Shown: positions 18,116-27,156 of the stretch, one piece after another
How positions within the stretch are numbered: position 1 is the stretch's first letter
Layout of the letters: every line of letters begins with the position of its first letter
Assembly (NCBI RefSeq): GCF_041893525.1
Contig: NZ_CP169071.1
Length of the DNA: 64,000 nt
Origin: Phaeobacter bryozoorum
Lineage (GTDB): Bacteria > Pseudomonadota > Alphaproteobacteria > Rhodobacterales > Rhodobacteraceae
Direction: 5' to 3' (one strand)
Position numbers and translations under genes: made by a program
Notes under the pieces: model-generated
The model's input: only the letters and a program-made list of their open reading frames with translations
Told to the model about the DNA's origin: nothing
Database searches by the model: none

Positions 18116-19255
18116 TCAGAGCACCCCGGCGCGGCTGAAGACGCCGAAGAAATTGCCGATGATATTGGAGATGGTCAGCGCGTCGTTCACTGGTGCCTCG
18201 GTGGCGATCAGCAGGTCGCCGGAATTGATCTGGAAGCGGCGGGCCGAGAACAACCCGTCGGCCGATGTGAGATCAAGGGTAAAGACCACCCGCGCCTGGC
18301 GCGGGCCGCGCTGACCGGGGGCAAGCGCACTGTCGGGGTATTCGCGCAGCACCAGCAGGCCCTGCGGATCGGCGCGGCTGTCCTGAAACCCGCCGGCAAC
18401 CGACATCGCATCCATCGCCGACATCTGATCCTTGGTGAACGTGTGCAGATCCTCACGGCCGGTGGCGCCAAAGGACAGGAAATAGCGCGCATCCTCTTCC
18501 ACAAACACCCGGTCACCGCCGCGCAGCAGCGTGTCGCGGCGCGGATCATTGAGCAGGGCCTCCACCGAGGTGCCATAGATGCTGCTGCCGCGCACCAGGC
18601 GGATCTGCGGGTTGTTGAGGCTGGCACTGATGCCACCGCCGGCCGCGATCAGCCCCATCACCGTGTAATTGCGATCGGGCATCGGGTAGGTGCCGGGGGT
18701 GGTGACGCCGCTGACCAGATCCACCGAATTGCTGCGGCCTTCGGTCATATCGAGCTGCAGCTGGGCCGAGGGAACAATGGTTTCCAGCTCGCGCTGCAGT
18801 TTTTCACGGGCCAGATCCGGGGTCAGCCCGTTGACGTTCACATTGCCCACATAGGGCATGAAGATGCTGCCATTGGCCGCCACCGTCACATCCTGCAGCT
18901 GCACCATTTTCTCATCCGGGGTGGTCAGCAGGGAATTGTCGCTGCTGTCCCAGATCCGCAGGGTCAGCAGGTCGCCGGGCTGGATGATCTGGGTCTTGGC
19001 GCCTCGGGTGGCGCCGATCCATTTCAGCGGGCGCTTGCCGCTCTGGCCGCCGCCGCTTTGCGGTCCGGTTTCGGGCCAATGCGCCACGGTGGGCAGAAAG
19101 GCGCGGGTCACCGGATAAAGGGCAAAATCGGCATCCGCATCATCGGCGGTTTTCAGGATCTCTTCGCTGGCGGGAGCGCCACCGGGCAGGCGGCCACAGG
19201 CGGCCGGCAACAGGGCAAGGCCAAGAGCGGCAAGCAGGAGGGTGAGGCGGCGCAT
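18116..19255 (-). CDS. Polysaccharide export lipoprotein, Wza family
   Basis: The start at 19255 follows an AAGGA site and begins a lipoprotein signal (MRRLTLLLAALGLALLPAAC); the open frame extends upstream without conservation. The 379-residue protein contains the Poly_export/SLBB arrangement: IQPGDLLTLRIWD, then GSIFMPYVGNVNVNGLTPDLAREKL, then VSGVTTPGTYPM and a second SLBB-like part near RGGDRVFVEED. It should form the periplasmic/outer-membrane conduit for exopolysaccharide or capsule. It diverges from the epimerase/sugar-transferase pair, with only 97 bases between the starts. It could serve either the Wzy-type route here or the ABC route at 56-59 kb. Confidence 0.92.
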   Translation of the reverse strand: MRRLTLLLAALGLALLPAACGRLPGGAPASEEILKTADDADADFALYPVTRAFLPTVAHWPETGPQSGGGQSGKRPLKWIGATRGAKTQIIQPGDLLTLRIWDSSDNSLLTTPDEKMVQLQDVTVAANGSIFMPYVGNVNVNGLTPDLAREKLQRELETIVPSAQLQLDMTEGRSNSVDLVSGVTTPGTYPMPDRNYTVMGLIAAGGGISASLNNPQIRLVRGSSIYGTSVEALLNDPRRDTLLRGGDRVFVEEDARYFLSFGATGREDLHTFTKDQMSAMDAMSVAGGFQDSRADPQGLLVLREYPDSALAPGQRGPRQARVVFTLDLTSADGLFSARRFQINSGDLLIATEAPVNDALTISNIIGNFFGVFSRAGVL

Positions 19256-19352
19256 GAAGTCCTTGTCCGAAAACGGCTTGATTTTTGTTCTCCGCAAGAT
19301 ACTGGGCATGCAGACTGCGTCAACCGCAAGGGCAACGGTAACAGGGGGGCTG

Positions 19353-20333
19353 ATGCGTTTTCCACCCATATTGATCCCCGCATTGGCTCCGGTATTGATC
19401 ATGGGCGCCTCGGGGCGGATCGGCGGGCTCCTGCGCAGCCAGTGGAGCGGGCCGGAGCAGGGGCTGCGCTGGCAGCGCCGCCGCCCGCCTGTCGGGACCG
19501 GTCCCGACGGCCGGGGCTGGCATGTTTTCGAGCCGCTGGCAGAGCCCGAAGCGCTGCTGCAGGCGGCGGTGGGCTGTGCGGCGATCCTCTGCCTGGCGGG
19601 GCCGGTGCCCGGCGGCACGGCGGGCGGCGATCTGAGGGCGGGCCAGCTGGTGCAGCATCGCGACCTGGCGCTGGCTGCGCTGGAGGCCTCCGCGCGGGCG
19701 CGCGACGCAGGAGCAGGGGCAGGGGCGCCACGGGTGCTGCTGGCCTCTTCGGCGGCGGTCTATGGCGCGACCCCCGGCCCGCTGCGGGAAGACACCCCGC
19801 TGGCGCCGCTGGCCCCCTATGGCGTCGCCAAGGCCGAGATGGAACAGGCCGCCTGCGCCCGCGCCACAGAGCTGGGACTGGATGTCACCCTGCTCAGGAT
19901 TGGCAATATTGCCGGCTTTGATGCCATTCTTGGTGGCTGGCGGGCCGGGTTCCGCCTGGATCAATTTGCCGATGGGCAGACGCCGCGGCGCAGCTATATC
20001 GGCCCGCGGACCCTGGCCGAGGTGCTGGCCGCCCTGATCGCCAGCCCGGCGCTGCCACAGGTGCTGAACATCGCCCAGCCCGGGCTGGTGGCAATGGGCG
20101 ATCTGTTGCAGGCGGCGGGGCTGGAGTTTGCCCGCAGGCCCGCGCCGGGTGACGCCATTGCCGAGGTGCAGCTTGACGTCAGCCGGCTGATCGGGCTTTT
20201 GACGCCAGAGCCTGCACCCGCCGCAGATCTGCCAGCTTGCCTGCCTGTTGCCACAGCGACTGATCTGGTGGCCGAGGCGCGCGGACTGGGCCTGTTGTCC
20301 CCTTCCGTTTCCGATAAGGATCCCCGCATATGA
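19353..20333 (+). CDS. NAD-dependent epimerase/dehydratase (extended SDR), substrate unknown
   Basis: I start at the ATG at 19353, preceded by GGGGGG; earlier in-frame ATGs overlap the divergent wza gene. The 326-residue protein has a Rossmann start PVLIMGASGRIGGLL, a catalytic SSAAVYG serine and PYGVAKAEME with Tyr/Lys. The rest is weakly conserved compared with the other SDR enzymes in the window, and the Gly motif is the atypical GASGRIG. Its stop overlaps the sugar-transferase gene (ATGA), so it probably supplies or reduces the first sugar of the repeat unit. A specific product cannot be named. Confidence 0.8.
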   Translation: MRFPPILIPALAPVLIMGASGRIGGLLRSQWSGPEQGLRWQRRRPPVGTGPDGRGWHVFEPLAEPEALLQAAVGCAAILCLAGPVPGGTAGGDLRAGQLVQHRDLALAALEASARARDAGAGAGAPRVLLASSAAVYGATPGPLREDTPLAPLAPYGVAKAEMEQAACARATELGLDVTLLRIGNIAGFDAILGGWRAGFRLDQFADGQTPRRSYIGPRTLAEVLAALIASPALPQVLNIAQPGLVAMGDLLQAAGLEFARRPAPGDAIAEVQLDVSRLIGLLTPEPAPAADLPACLPVATATDLVAEARGLGLLSPSVSDKDPRI

Positions 20334-20941
20334 CCTGGCGCAAACGCCTCTTTGATCTCTTCTTTGCCAGCCTTCTGGTGGTGGTGCTGGGTCCGGTGCT
20401 GCTGGCGCTGATGGCCTGGCTGCTGCTGAAGGAAGGCCGCCCGCTGTTTTATGTGGCCGAGCGGATGAAGGGCGTCGATCAGCCCTTTGCCTTGTGGAAA
20501 CTGCGCACCATGCAGGTGGTGGACCAGGATACCGGCGTCTCCGGCGGCGACAAATCGGCCCGCATCACCAAAACAGGCGCCTGGCTGCGCGCCCGGCGGC
20601 TGGATGAGTTTCCGCAGCTGTGGAACATCCTCAAGGGGGATCTCTCCTTTGTCGGGCCGCGCCCGCCGCTGCGCCAATATGTCGAGGCCAACCCCGACCT
20701 CTATGCCCGGGTGCTGAAATCGCGCCCCGGCGTCACCGGCCTGGCCTCAATCACCTATCACCGGCATGAGGCCGCCCTGCTGGCGCGCTGCACCACCGCC
20801 GAGGAAACCGATCAGGTCTATTCCCGCCTCTGCGTGCCGATGAAGGCGCGGCTGGACCTGATCTACCAGCGCCACCAGAGCATGTGCTACGATTTTGACC
20901 TGGTGTTTCAGACTATCGGCAACCTGTTCCGGCGCGGCTGA
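20330..20941 (+). CDS. Undecaprenyl-phosphate sugar transferase (initiating glycosyltransferase)
   Basis: This 203-residue protein is a short-form polyprenyl-phosphate sugar-1-phosphate transferase: one membrane segment (about 12-33), then LFYVAERMKG, FALWKLRTM, RARRLDEFPQLWNILKGDLSFVG and GPRPPLRQYV, all signatures of the Bac_transf family. It lacks the large N-terminal membrane domain of WbaP and resembles PglC/ExoY-size enzymes. It would transfer the first sugar to the lipid carrier at the inner membrane. The neighbouring WbpM-like dehydratase at 21452 suggests that the first sugar may be a diacetamido-deoxy-sugar, as for PglC; this is inference. Confidence 0.93.
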   Translation: MTWRKRLFDLFFASLLVVVLGPVLLALMAWLLLKEGRPLFYVAERMKGVDQPFALWKLRTMQVVDQDTGVSGGDKSARITKTGAWLRARRLDEFPQLWNILKGDLSFVGPRPPLRQYVEANPDLYARVLKSRPGVTGLASITYHRHEAALLARCTTAEETDQVYSRLCVPMKARLDLIYQRHQSMCYDFDLVFQTIGNLFRRG

Positions 20942-21451
20942 GAACAGGTCTGCGGGGATCCGATGATTCGCCCCCCGGAGCGGCCGTTTCCCGCCGGACG
21001 GGCCCATATCGCCCCCCCCGGAGCGGCAGGGGACCCGCCACCTCCGCCACTCCGGCGGCACCGGGGCCTTCAGAACCGGCATCAAGGCTCGGGGCAGGTC
21101 ACCGGCGCGGCAAAACGGGCAAATCACCGGGCAAATCACCGGCAGGCGGCGCTTTTTTGCTGGTTGCGGTTTTGTATTAGCCCCTAAATGGGTCTAAAGT
21201 GATCTCCGGATGACCTTTGGATGTTTCAGGCTGGATTTCCTGGACAGGGCCCGAAGGTTGGACCAAAGAAACATAGGCCCGCAGCCAGAGAGACCCAGCG
21301 CATGAGGGTCCGGGGACCTGCTGCGGGGATTGATAAAAACACATTTGAAACGATGTGCATCGGGGTGACTTCGGCGCGACATCGGGACATATCGACGGGC
21401 CGCCCCGGACTGCAGGCGGCCACCGGGGACTGGAAGCGGGGACGGCCAGGG
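20942..21451. other. 510-base leader/intergenic region before the WbpM-like gene
   Basis: No gene is supported here. The first 170 bases are very GC-rich and have no conserved open frame. An AT-richer stretch (about 21150-21220, tttgtattagcccctaaatgg) is the best place for a promoter of the downstream gene. The downstream open frame extends back to 21221, but these 77 residues look non-coding. Confidence 0.4.
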
Positions 21452-23326
21452 ATGTTCAATCTGATCAGTGCGCTGTCACGCAAACAGAAATCATATATCT
21501 TTCTCACCATTGATCTCACCCTGATCCCGCTGGCGCTGTTCCTGACCTTTCTGGTGCTGCCGCTGCCGGGATCGGCGCTGGCCACCTTGGCGGCCATGCT
21601 GCCGGTGCTGCCCTATGTGCTGGCGCTGGCGGCGGCGGTGGCGCTGTGGCTGGGGCTGCCCAAGGTGCAGCTCAACGCCTATGAGCGCCATGCCGTCGGG
21701 CTGACCGCGCTGCTGGCCTCGATCACCGCCGCAGCCACGGCGGGGCTGACGCTGCTGTTTGGCCCGGATCTGCCGCCCGGCACCCATGTGGTTTTTGCCA
21801 CCACCTATTTTCTCTGCCTTCTGGCCGCGCGGGCGCTGCTCTATCAGGTGGTGGTGGCGATCTACCGGCGCGCCCAGCCGCGCTGCCGGGTGCTGATCTA
21901 CGGGGCCGGCACCACCGGCGCCCAGCTGGCCCAGGCGCTGAAGGCCCATGACGGCATTGATCCTGTCGCCTTTGTCGATGACAATACCTCGCTGCAGGGG
22001 GTGACGCTGGTGGGGCTGCCGGTGTTCCCGCCCGCCCGCATCGCCGAGCTGGCCGAGGCCCGCCAGGTCAAACGGGTGCTGCTGGCGATGCCCTCGCAGA
22101 GCCAGCCGAAACAGGCCCAGATCATCCAGCGCCTGCAGCGGATCGGGCTGGAGGTACAGGCGCTGCCCTCCTTTGCCCAGCTCATCGGCGAAGAGGCGCT
22201 GGTGGACAAGCTGACACCCGTCGCGCCGCAGAATTTCCTCGGTCGGGCCACCCGCGATGTGCCCCTGCAGGAGGCCAGCGGGTCCTATCAGAACCGGGTG
22301 GTGCTGGTCTCCGGCGCCGGCGGGTCCATCGGCTCCGAACTCTGCCGTCAGGTGCTGGCCTGCCGGCCGCGCAAACTGGTGCTCTACGAGCTGTCGGAAC
22401 TGGCGCTTTACACCATCCATCAGGAGCTGGAGCAGCAGCTGGAAGGCACCGGTATCGACCTGGTGCCGGTGCTGGGCTCGGTCACCGATCCGCGCCAGGT
22501 GCGCATGGTGCTGGCCGATCACGGCGTGCAGGTGGTGCTGCATGCGGCGGCCTATAAACATGTGCCGCTGGTGGAGGCCAACCCGCTGCCCGGTCTGGCC
22601 AATAATGTCTTTGGCACGCAAACCCTGGCCCGCGCGGCGGCGCGCAGCGGGGTGGAACGCTTTATCCTGATTTCCTCGGACAAGGCGGTGCGCCCGACCA
22701 ATGTGATGGGCGCCTCCAAGCGGATGGCGGAACTGGTGGTGCAGGATCTGGCCACCCGCAATCCCGGCACCATCTTCACCATGGTGCGCTTTGGCAATGT
22801 GCTCGGCTCCTCGGGGTCGGTGGTGCCGCTGTTTCAGGAGCAGATCAGCCGCGGCGGGCCGGTCACCGTCACCGATCCGCGCGTCAAACGCTATTTCATG
22901 ACCATCCGCGAGGCGGTGCAGCTGGTGCTTCAGGCCGGCGCCGAGGCGCTTGGCGGCGAGGTCTTTGTGCTCGACATGGGCGAGCCGATCTCGATCCTGC
23001 AGCTGGCCCGTCAGGTCATCGAAAGTGCCGGCTATTCGGTGCGCGACGATGAGGATCCCGACGGCGATATCGCCATCGAGATCATCGGGCTGCGCCCCGG
23101 CGAAAAGATGCAGGAAGAGCTGACGCTGAGTTCGGACCTGATCACCACCCGCCATCAGAAGATCTTCTGCGCCCGCGAGGCGGTGCTGTCGGAAATCGAG
23201 GTCGCCGCGCTGATCCGCGGATTGCGCCAGGCAGTGGCAGCAGGAGACGAAGGCGCGGCCCGGGCGCTGATCAAACGCTGGGTCGAGGGCTACCGCACCC
23301 CCGAAGAGGCGCGCAAGACCTCCTGA
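21452..23326 (+). CDS. Membrane nucleoside-diphosphate-sugar 4,6-dehydratase, WbpM/PglF/CapD type
   Basis: The start MFNLISALSRKQK at 21452 is chosen because hydrophobic helices follow at once; the open frame upstream is unconserved. The 624-residue protein has about four N-terminal membrane helices (about 15-125), a small Rossmann domain with VLIYGAGTTGAQLAQAL, and a large SDR domain beginning VSGAGGSIGSELCRQ. The active region ISSDKAVRPTNVMGASKRMAEL has Met-xxx-Lys in place of Tyr-xxx-Lys, as known for WbpM-type enzymes. The likely product is a UDP-4-keto-6-deoxy-HexNAc, the precursor of bacillosamine- or QuiNAc-type sugars. It follows the sugar transferase that may use this sugar. Confidence 0.94.
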   Translation: MFNLISALSRKQKSYIFLTIDLTLIPLALFLTFLVLPLPGSALATLAAMLPVLPYVLALAAAVALWLGLPKVQLNAYERHAVGLTALLASITAAATAGLTLLFGPDLPPGTHVVFATTYFLCLLAARALLYQVVVAIYRRAQPRCRVLIYGAGTTGAQLAQALKAHDGIDPVAFVDDNTSLQGVTLVGLPVFPPARIAELAEARQVKRVLLAMPSQSQPKQAQIIQRLQRIGLEVQALPSFAQLIGEEALVDKLTPVAPQNFLGRATRDVPLQEASGSYQNRVVLVSGAGGSIGSELCRQVLACRPRKLVLYELSELALYTIHQELEQQLEGTGIDLVPVLGSVTDPRQVRMVLADHGVQVVLHAAAYKHVPLVEANPLPGLANNVFGTQTLARAAARSGVERFILISSDKAVRPTNVMGASKRMAELVVQDLATRNPGTIFTMVRFGNVLGSSGSVVPLFQEQISRGGPVTVTDPRVKRYFMTIREAVQLVLQAGAEALGGEVFVLDMGEPISILQLARQVIESAGYSVRDDEDPDGDIAIEIIGLRPGEKMQEELTLSSDLITTRHQKIFCAREAVLSEIEVAALIRGLRQAVAAGDEGAARALIKRWVEGYRTPEEARKTS

Positions 23327-23619
23327 CGACCCGGTGTCCTGTCACATCGCCCGTCGCGCTGACGGACAGCGCCGACAACCGGGGATGGCAACTGGGGGCG
23401 GGAACTGGGGAGCGGTCATCGGGAGGAATGCGCAGACACTATAGTTTGCCGGTCACAGGTCGATCTCCGGCAGGCGTCGGCGCTGGCCAGATCGTTGATC
23501 CGCCTGCGGCTTTTGTGGTCTAACCGGGCCAACCGCGCCCCCGGGGCGCAGAGCTGCGGATCGGCCCGCCAATTCTCGGACCCTCCGAAGCCCCGACCAG
23601 ACAACAAGGCAGCCCGCCC

Positions 23620-25848
23620 GTGATCTTTGCTCTTCGATCTTTCCGCGCTTCGGTGCTTCTGCCCTCTGCCTGTGTGGCTGTGCTGGGTCTCAGTCCGGGT
23701 CTGGGTGCAGGGGCCGCACAGGCGCAGGATGCGCTCACCGCGCCCAAGCCGGAGGCCCCGCGCTTCAAACCGCTGCCCGCCCCCAGCCTCAATTTCTACG
23801 GCTCCCCCGGTCTGGTGGACATGCCAAGCGCCGAAATGCTGCCGGACGGGCAGTTTGCCGCCACCTATTCCTGGTTTGGCGGTCAGGCCCGCTACAATCT
23901 GACCTTTCAGGCCACGCCCTGGCTCAGCGCCGCGTTCCGCTACAATGGCATCCAGACCAATGGCGCGCGGATTGCCGGCTTCTCCACCTATTATGACCGC
24001 GGCTTTGACGTGCGGCTGCGGCTGCTGCGCGAGGGGCGCTATCGTCCGGCCGTGACCCTGGGCCTGCAGGATTTTGCCGGCACCGGGATTTATGCCGGCG
24101 AATATATCGTCGCCACCAAGAATTTTGACACCCCCGCCCTCAGCCATCGCAGCGGGGCCGGGCGGCTGAAGCTGACCGCCGGTCTGGGCTGGGGACGCCT
24201 GGGCACCAGCGGATCCATCGGCAGCCTGGCCGGCAGCAGACCGGGGTTCACGGCCGGCAGTACCGGCGGTGAACTGTCCTATGACCAGTGGTTTCGCGGC
24301 GAGATGGCGCCTTTTGCAGGCATCGAATGGCTGCCCAATGACCGCTGGGGGCTGAAGGCGGAATATTCCTCCGATGCCTATGTGCTGGAGACCGGCGCTC
24401 CGAATGTGTTTGAGCGCAAATCCTCCTTCAGCTTCGGCGCCGAATACCAGGCCAGACCGGGGCTGCGGCTGGGGGCCTATTACCTCTATGGCTCGGAACT
24501 GGGGGTGACCGCGCAGATCCAGCTCAATCCGAAACACCCCCCCCAGCCGATGCGGGTGAGCGCGCCGGTGCCGGTGGCGCCGCGCAGCAGCTGGGCCACC
24601 GAGGAGGCCCATTGGAGCCGCGACTGGGCCCGGAGCACCCGCGCCAAGACCACCCTGCGGGATCTGATGAGCGCGGCGCTACAACAGGATGGGCTCATTC
24701 TTGAGGCGCTGACCCTGCCCGCAGATGGCACCGAGGCCGAGCTGCGCTATCGCAATCCCCGTTACCGCGCCCAGACCCTGGCCATCGGCCGCGCCGCCCG
24801 CGCCATGGCACGGCTGCTGCCGCCCTCGGTGGAGACGCTGAAAATCGTGCCGATGCGCGGTGGGCTGGCGCTGTCGCAGGTGGTGATCCGGCGCAGCGAT
24901 CTGGAGGCGCTGGAACATCACCCCGACGCCACCGAGGCGCTCTGGGCGGTGACCGGCCTGCAGGAGGCAGGCCCGCTGGCCGGGGAGGCGCTGGTCGCGC
25001 AGGATCTCTACCCGGCGTTTTCCACCTCCATCAGCCCCTATACCGCGCCGTCCTATTTTGACCCGGATCTGCCGTTCCGGCTGGATGTGGGGGTGGATCT
25101 GAAGGCCTCTTATGCGCCCGCCCCGGGCTGGCGCATCGCGGGCACCCTCCGCCAGCGGGTCTGGGGCAATGTGGCAGACGGGCGCGCCTCCAATTCGGTG
25201 CTGCCACGGGTGCGGACAGATGCGAGGGAATATGCCCAATTCGGCACTACGCTGAAAAACCTCTATGTCACGAAGCAATGGCAGATGGGGCGGGATCTCT
25301 ATGCCCGCAGCACCGTCGGTCTGTTTGAAAGCATGTTTGGCGGCGTCTCGGGCGAGCTGCTGTGGAAACCGGTCTCCAGCCGTCTGGCGCTTGGGATTGA
25401 GACCAACTACGTGGTGCAGCGCGATTACGATCAGCGGCTGTCGTTTCGCGATTACAAGACCTTCACCGGCCATGCCTCGGCCTATTACCAGCTCGACAAA
25501 GGCTACCATATGCAGGTGGATGCCGGGCGCTATCTGGCCGGCGATTATGGCGCCACCTTCAGCCTGGACCGCGAATTTGCCAATGGCTGGCGGGTCGGCG
25601 GCTTCTTTACCCTCACCGATGTCTCCTCCGAGGATTTTGGCGAAGGCTCCTTTGACAAGGGCTTCCGCTTCAGCATCCCGCTGGACTGGCTTCTGGGCAA
25701 ACCCAGCCGCAATACATTTGGCATGGTGGTGCGCCCGACCCAGCGGGATGGTGGCCAGCGGGTGCATGTCCCCGACCGGCTTTATGGACAAATCCGCGAG
25801 GCCCACCGCGCGCAGCTGACCCGGCAACGGGCGAGGATCTGGGAATGA
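23620..25848 (+). CDS. YjbH-family outer-membrane exopolysaccharide protein
   Basis: Translation probably starts at GTG 23620, because it gives a good signal peptide ending AGAAQAQ; no in-frame ATG lies nearby. The 742-residue mature protein opens with the YjbH hallmark LNFYGSPGLVDMPSAEMLPDGQF. It is rich in alternating aromatic residues and ends in a beta-barrel-like series (for example GFRFSIPLDWLLGKPSRNTF), consistent with an outer-membrane barrel. In enteric bacteria YjbEFGH/GfcABCDE genes are needed for extracellular polysaccharide. The stop overlaps the next gene (ATGA), a YjbF lipoprotein. A YjbG/GfcC homologue is not seen. Confidence 0.92.
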   Translation: MIFALRSFRASVLLPSACVAVLGLSPGLGAGAAQAQDALTAPKPEAPRFKPLPAPSLNFYGSPGLVDMPSAEMLPDGQFAATYSWFGGQARYNLTFQATPWLSAAFRYNGIQTNGARIAGFSTYYDRGFDVRLRLLREGRYRPAVTLGLQDFAGTGIYAGEYIVATKNFDTPALSHRSGAGRLKLTAGLGWGRLGTSGSIGSLAGSRPGFTAGSTGGELSYDQWFRGEMAPFAGIEWLPNDRWGLKAEYSSDAYVLETGAPNVFERKSSFSFGAEYQARPGLRLGAYYLYGSELGVTAQIQLNPKHPPQPMRVSAPVPVAPRSSWATEEAHWSRDWARSTRAKTTLRDLMSAALQQDGLILEALTLPADGTEAELRYRNPRYRAQTLAIGRAARAMARLLPPSVETLKIVPMRGGLALSQVVIRRSDLEALEHHPDATEALWAVTGLQEAGPLAGEALVAQDLYPAFSTSISPYTAPSYFDPDLPFRLDVGVDLKASYAPAPGWRIAGTLRQRVWGNVADGRASNSVLPRVRTDAREYAQFGTTLKNLYVTKQWQMGRDLYARSTVGLFESMFGGVSGELLWKPVSSRLALGIETNYVVQRDYDQRLSFRDYKTFTGHASAYYQLDKGYHMQVDAGRYLAGDYGATFSLDREFANGWRVGGFFTLTDVSSEDFGEGSFDKGFRFSIPLDWLLGKPSRNTFGMVVRPTQRDGGQRVHVPDRLYGQIREAHRAQLTRQRARIWE

Positions 25849-26582
25849 TGATGTCTGCAACGGGTCACCCCCGGGGGCGTCTGGCCCCGTTTGTCGCCCT
25901 GCTGGGGCTGCTGGCGCTGACCGCCTGTAGCCGCGGACCGGACGCGCCGCCCCTGCAGGTCGAACTGCTGCGCAACCTGTCGGACCGGGTTGGCGCCCGG
26001 CTGGCCGGGGGCCGGGCGGATCCGGCCGCGCGCCCGCCGCTGACCCGCGCCGGTCTGGATGAGATCAAGGACCCCTATATCGAGGTCACCATCGAGAAAA
26101 ACGATGTCTTTGCCTATCTGTCGCGCCAGCAGCTGCGCCGCGATGACAGCCCCGGCACGGTGGCGGTCTGGCGCACCGAGGATAATATCAGCCTGACCCT
26201 GCGCAACGGCGTTCTGGTGGCCACCCGCAACCTTGGCAATGACATCCTGTCCAGCTCCGCCCTGGTGGCGGGGGAGACCGGTGGACCCCTGCGCAGCGGC
26301 GCCCGGCGCTATCATATCCGCGGGCTCGACAATGACGCCTGGCAGCTCGACATACTCTGCAGCCGCCGCGATCTCGGGGCTGATCCGGTTGTCATCGTGG
26401 AGCTGCGCTACCCGACCCGCCACATCGAGGAACGCTGCCAGCCCAGCCAGCCGGGGCGCGGCGGCGAGATCGTCAATGACTACTGGGTAGATTCGCGCAG
26501 CGGCCGGGTCTGGCAGTCGCGCCAATGGGCAGGCCCCAATGTGGGCTATCTGCGCATCCGTCAGCTGACCACCGGCGGCTGA
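25845..26582 (+). CDS. YjbF-family lipoprotein
   Basis: This 245-residue protein has a lipoprotein signal peptide with lipobox LALTAC and then SRGPDAPP. The body includes PYIEVTIEKNDVFAYLSRQQL, DNISLTLRNGVLVATRNLGNDILSS, and an RxWQSRQWAGP end, which match YjbF/GfcB lipoproteins. It starts inside the stop of the YjbH gene, so the two are co-translated and probably function together in the outer membrane. The order (YjbH first, YjbF second) is reversed relative to E. coli yjbEFGH. Confidence 0.88.
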   Translation: MMMSATGHPRGRLAPFVALLGLLALTACSRGPDAPPLQVELLRNLSDRVGARLAGGRADPAARPPLTRAGLDEIKDPYIEVTIEKNDVFAYLSRQQLRRDDSPGTVAVWRTEDNISLTLRNGVLVATRNLGNDILSSSALVAGETGGPLRSGARRYHIRGLDNDAWQLDILCSRRDLGADPVVIVELRYPTRHIEERCQPSQPGRGGEIVNDYWVDSRSGRVWQSRQWAGPNVGYLRIRQLTTGG

Positions 26583-26763
26583 TCCGGCCCCGGAGGCTAT
26601 GAAAAACAGGCGGTTTGGAGCCAGATCCGCCCAAATGAGCGATATCTCGGCAACGTCGGAAAAAAAATTCCAGTCCCCGGGATATTGCTGCTAAAAGCTG
26701 CGTTGAATTCAAAGGGTAACTCACCTACTCTCAGCTCAACGGTCTCCAAAGGAGTTTTGGATT

Positions 26764-26970
26764 ATGAACAAGTTCTTCGCAGCACTCGCCCTGGCCACCC
26801 TGGCCGCAACCACCACCGCCTCCGCTCAGGAAGAAGGCACCCCGACCCTGCTCGGCGGTACCGGCCTTGAGCAGGGCACTCTGATTGCAGGCGGCGTTGC
26901 CGCTGCGGTCATTCTGGGTGTGATCCTGAACGACGACGACGAAACCAGCACCACCACCACCACCAACTGA
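26764..26970 (+). CDS. Small secreted/membrane protein resembling YjbE/GfcA (Thr-tail)
   Basis: The start is fixed by AAAGGAG eight bases upstream. The 68-residue protein has a signal peptide ending TASAQ, a short spacer, one hydrophobic Gly/Ala/Val segment (about 38-56), an acidic NDDDE patch and the tail TSTTTTTTN. E. coli YjbE and GfcA are also tiny, start with a signal peptide and end in a poly-Thr run, and are encoded with YjbF/GfcB and YjbH/GfcD. The match is by size, layout and neighbours, not alignment. A strong terminator follows. Its own strong ribosome site suggests high expression. Confidence 0.7.
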   Translation: MNKFFAALALATLAATTTASAQEEGTPTLLGGTGLEQGTLIAGGVAAAVILGVILNDDDETSTTTTTN

Positions 26971-27089
26971 TCGCTTGCGATCTGATGGGGTGCGGCAGGA
27001 TCTGACCTCCGCCCGGCGCGCCTGAGCAGGGCAGGGTGTGGATCCCAGGCTGACAGCGTCTCAGGAATACCCATCCTCGCGATGGAAAG

Positions 27090-27113
27090 AAGCGGGCCAC
27101 TGGCCCGCTTTTT
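27090..27113. terminator. Rho-independent terminator
   Basis: AGCGGGCC and GGCCCGCT pair around a three-base loop, followed by TTTTT on the plus strand. It ends the yjbH-yjbF-small-protein transcription unit and lies before the end of the oppositely oriented ABC-importer operon. Confidence 0.9.
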
Positions 27114-27156
27114 GCGTCTGGATCGTCTCTGCGATTGATGGCTCCGACGGCGGGCG

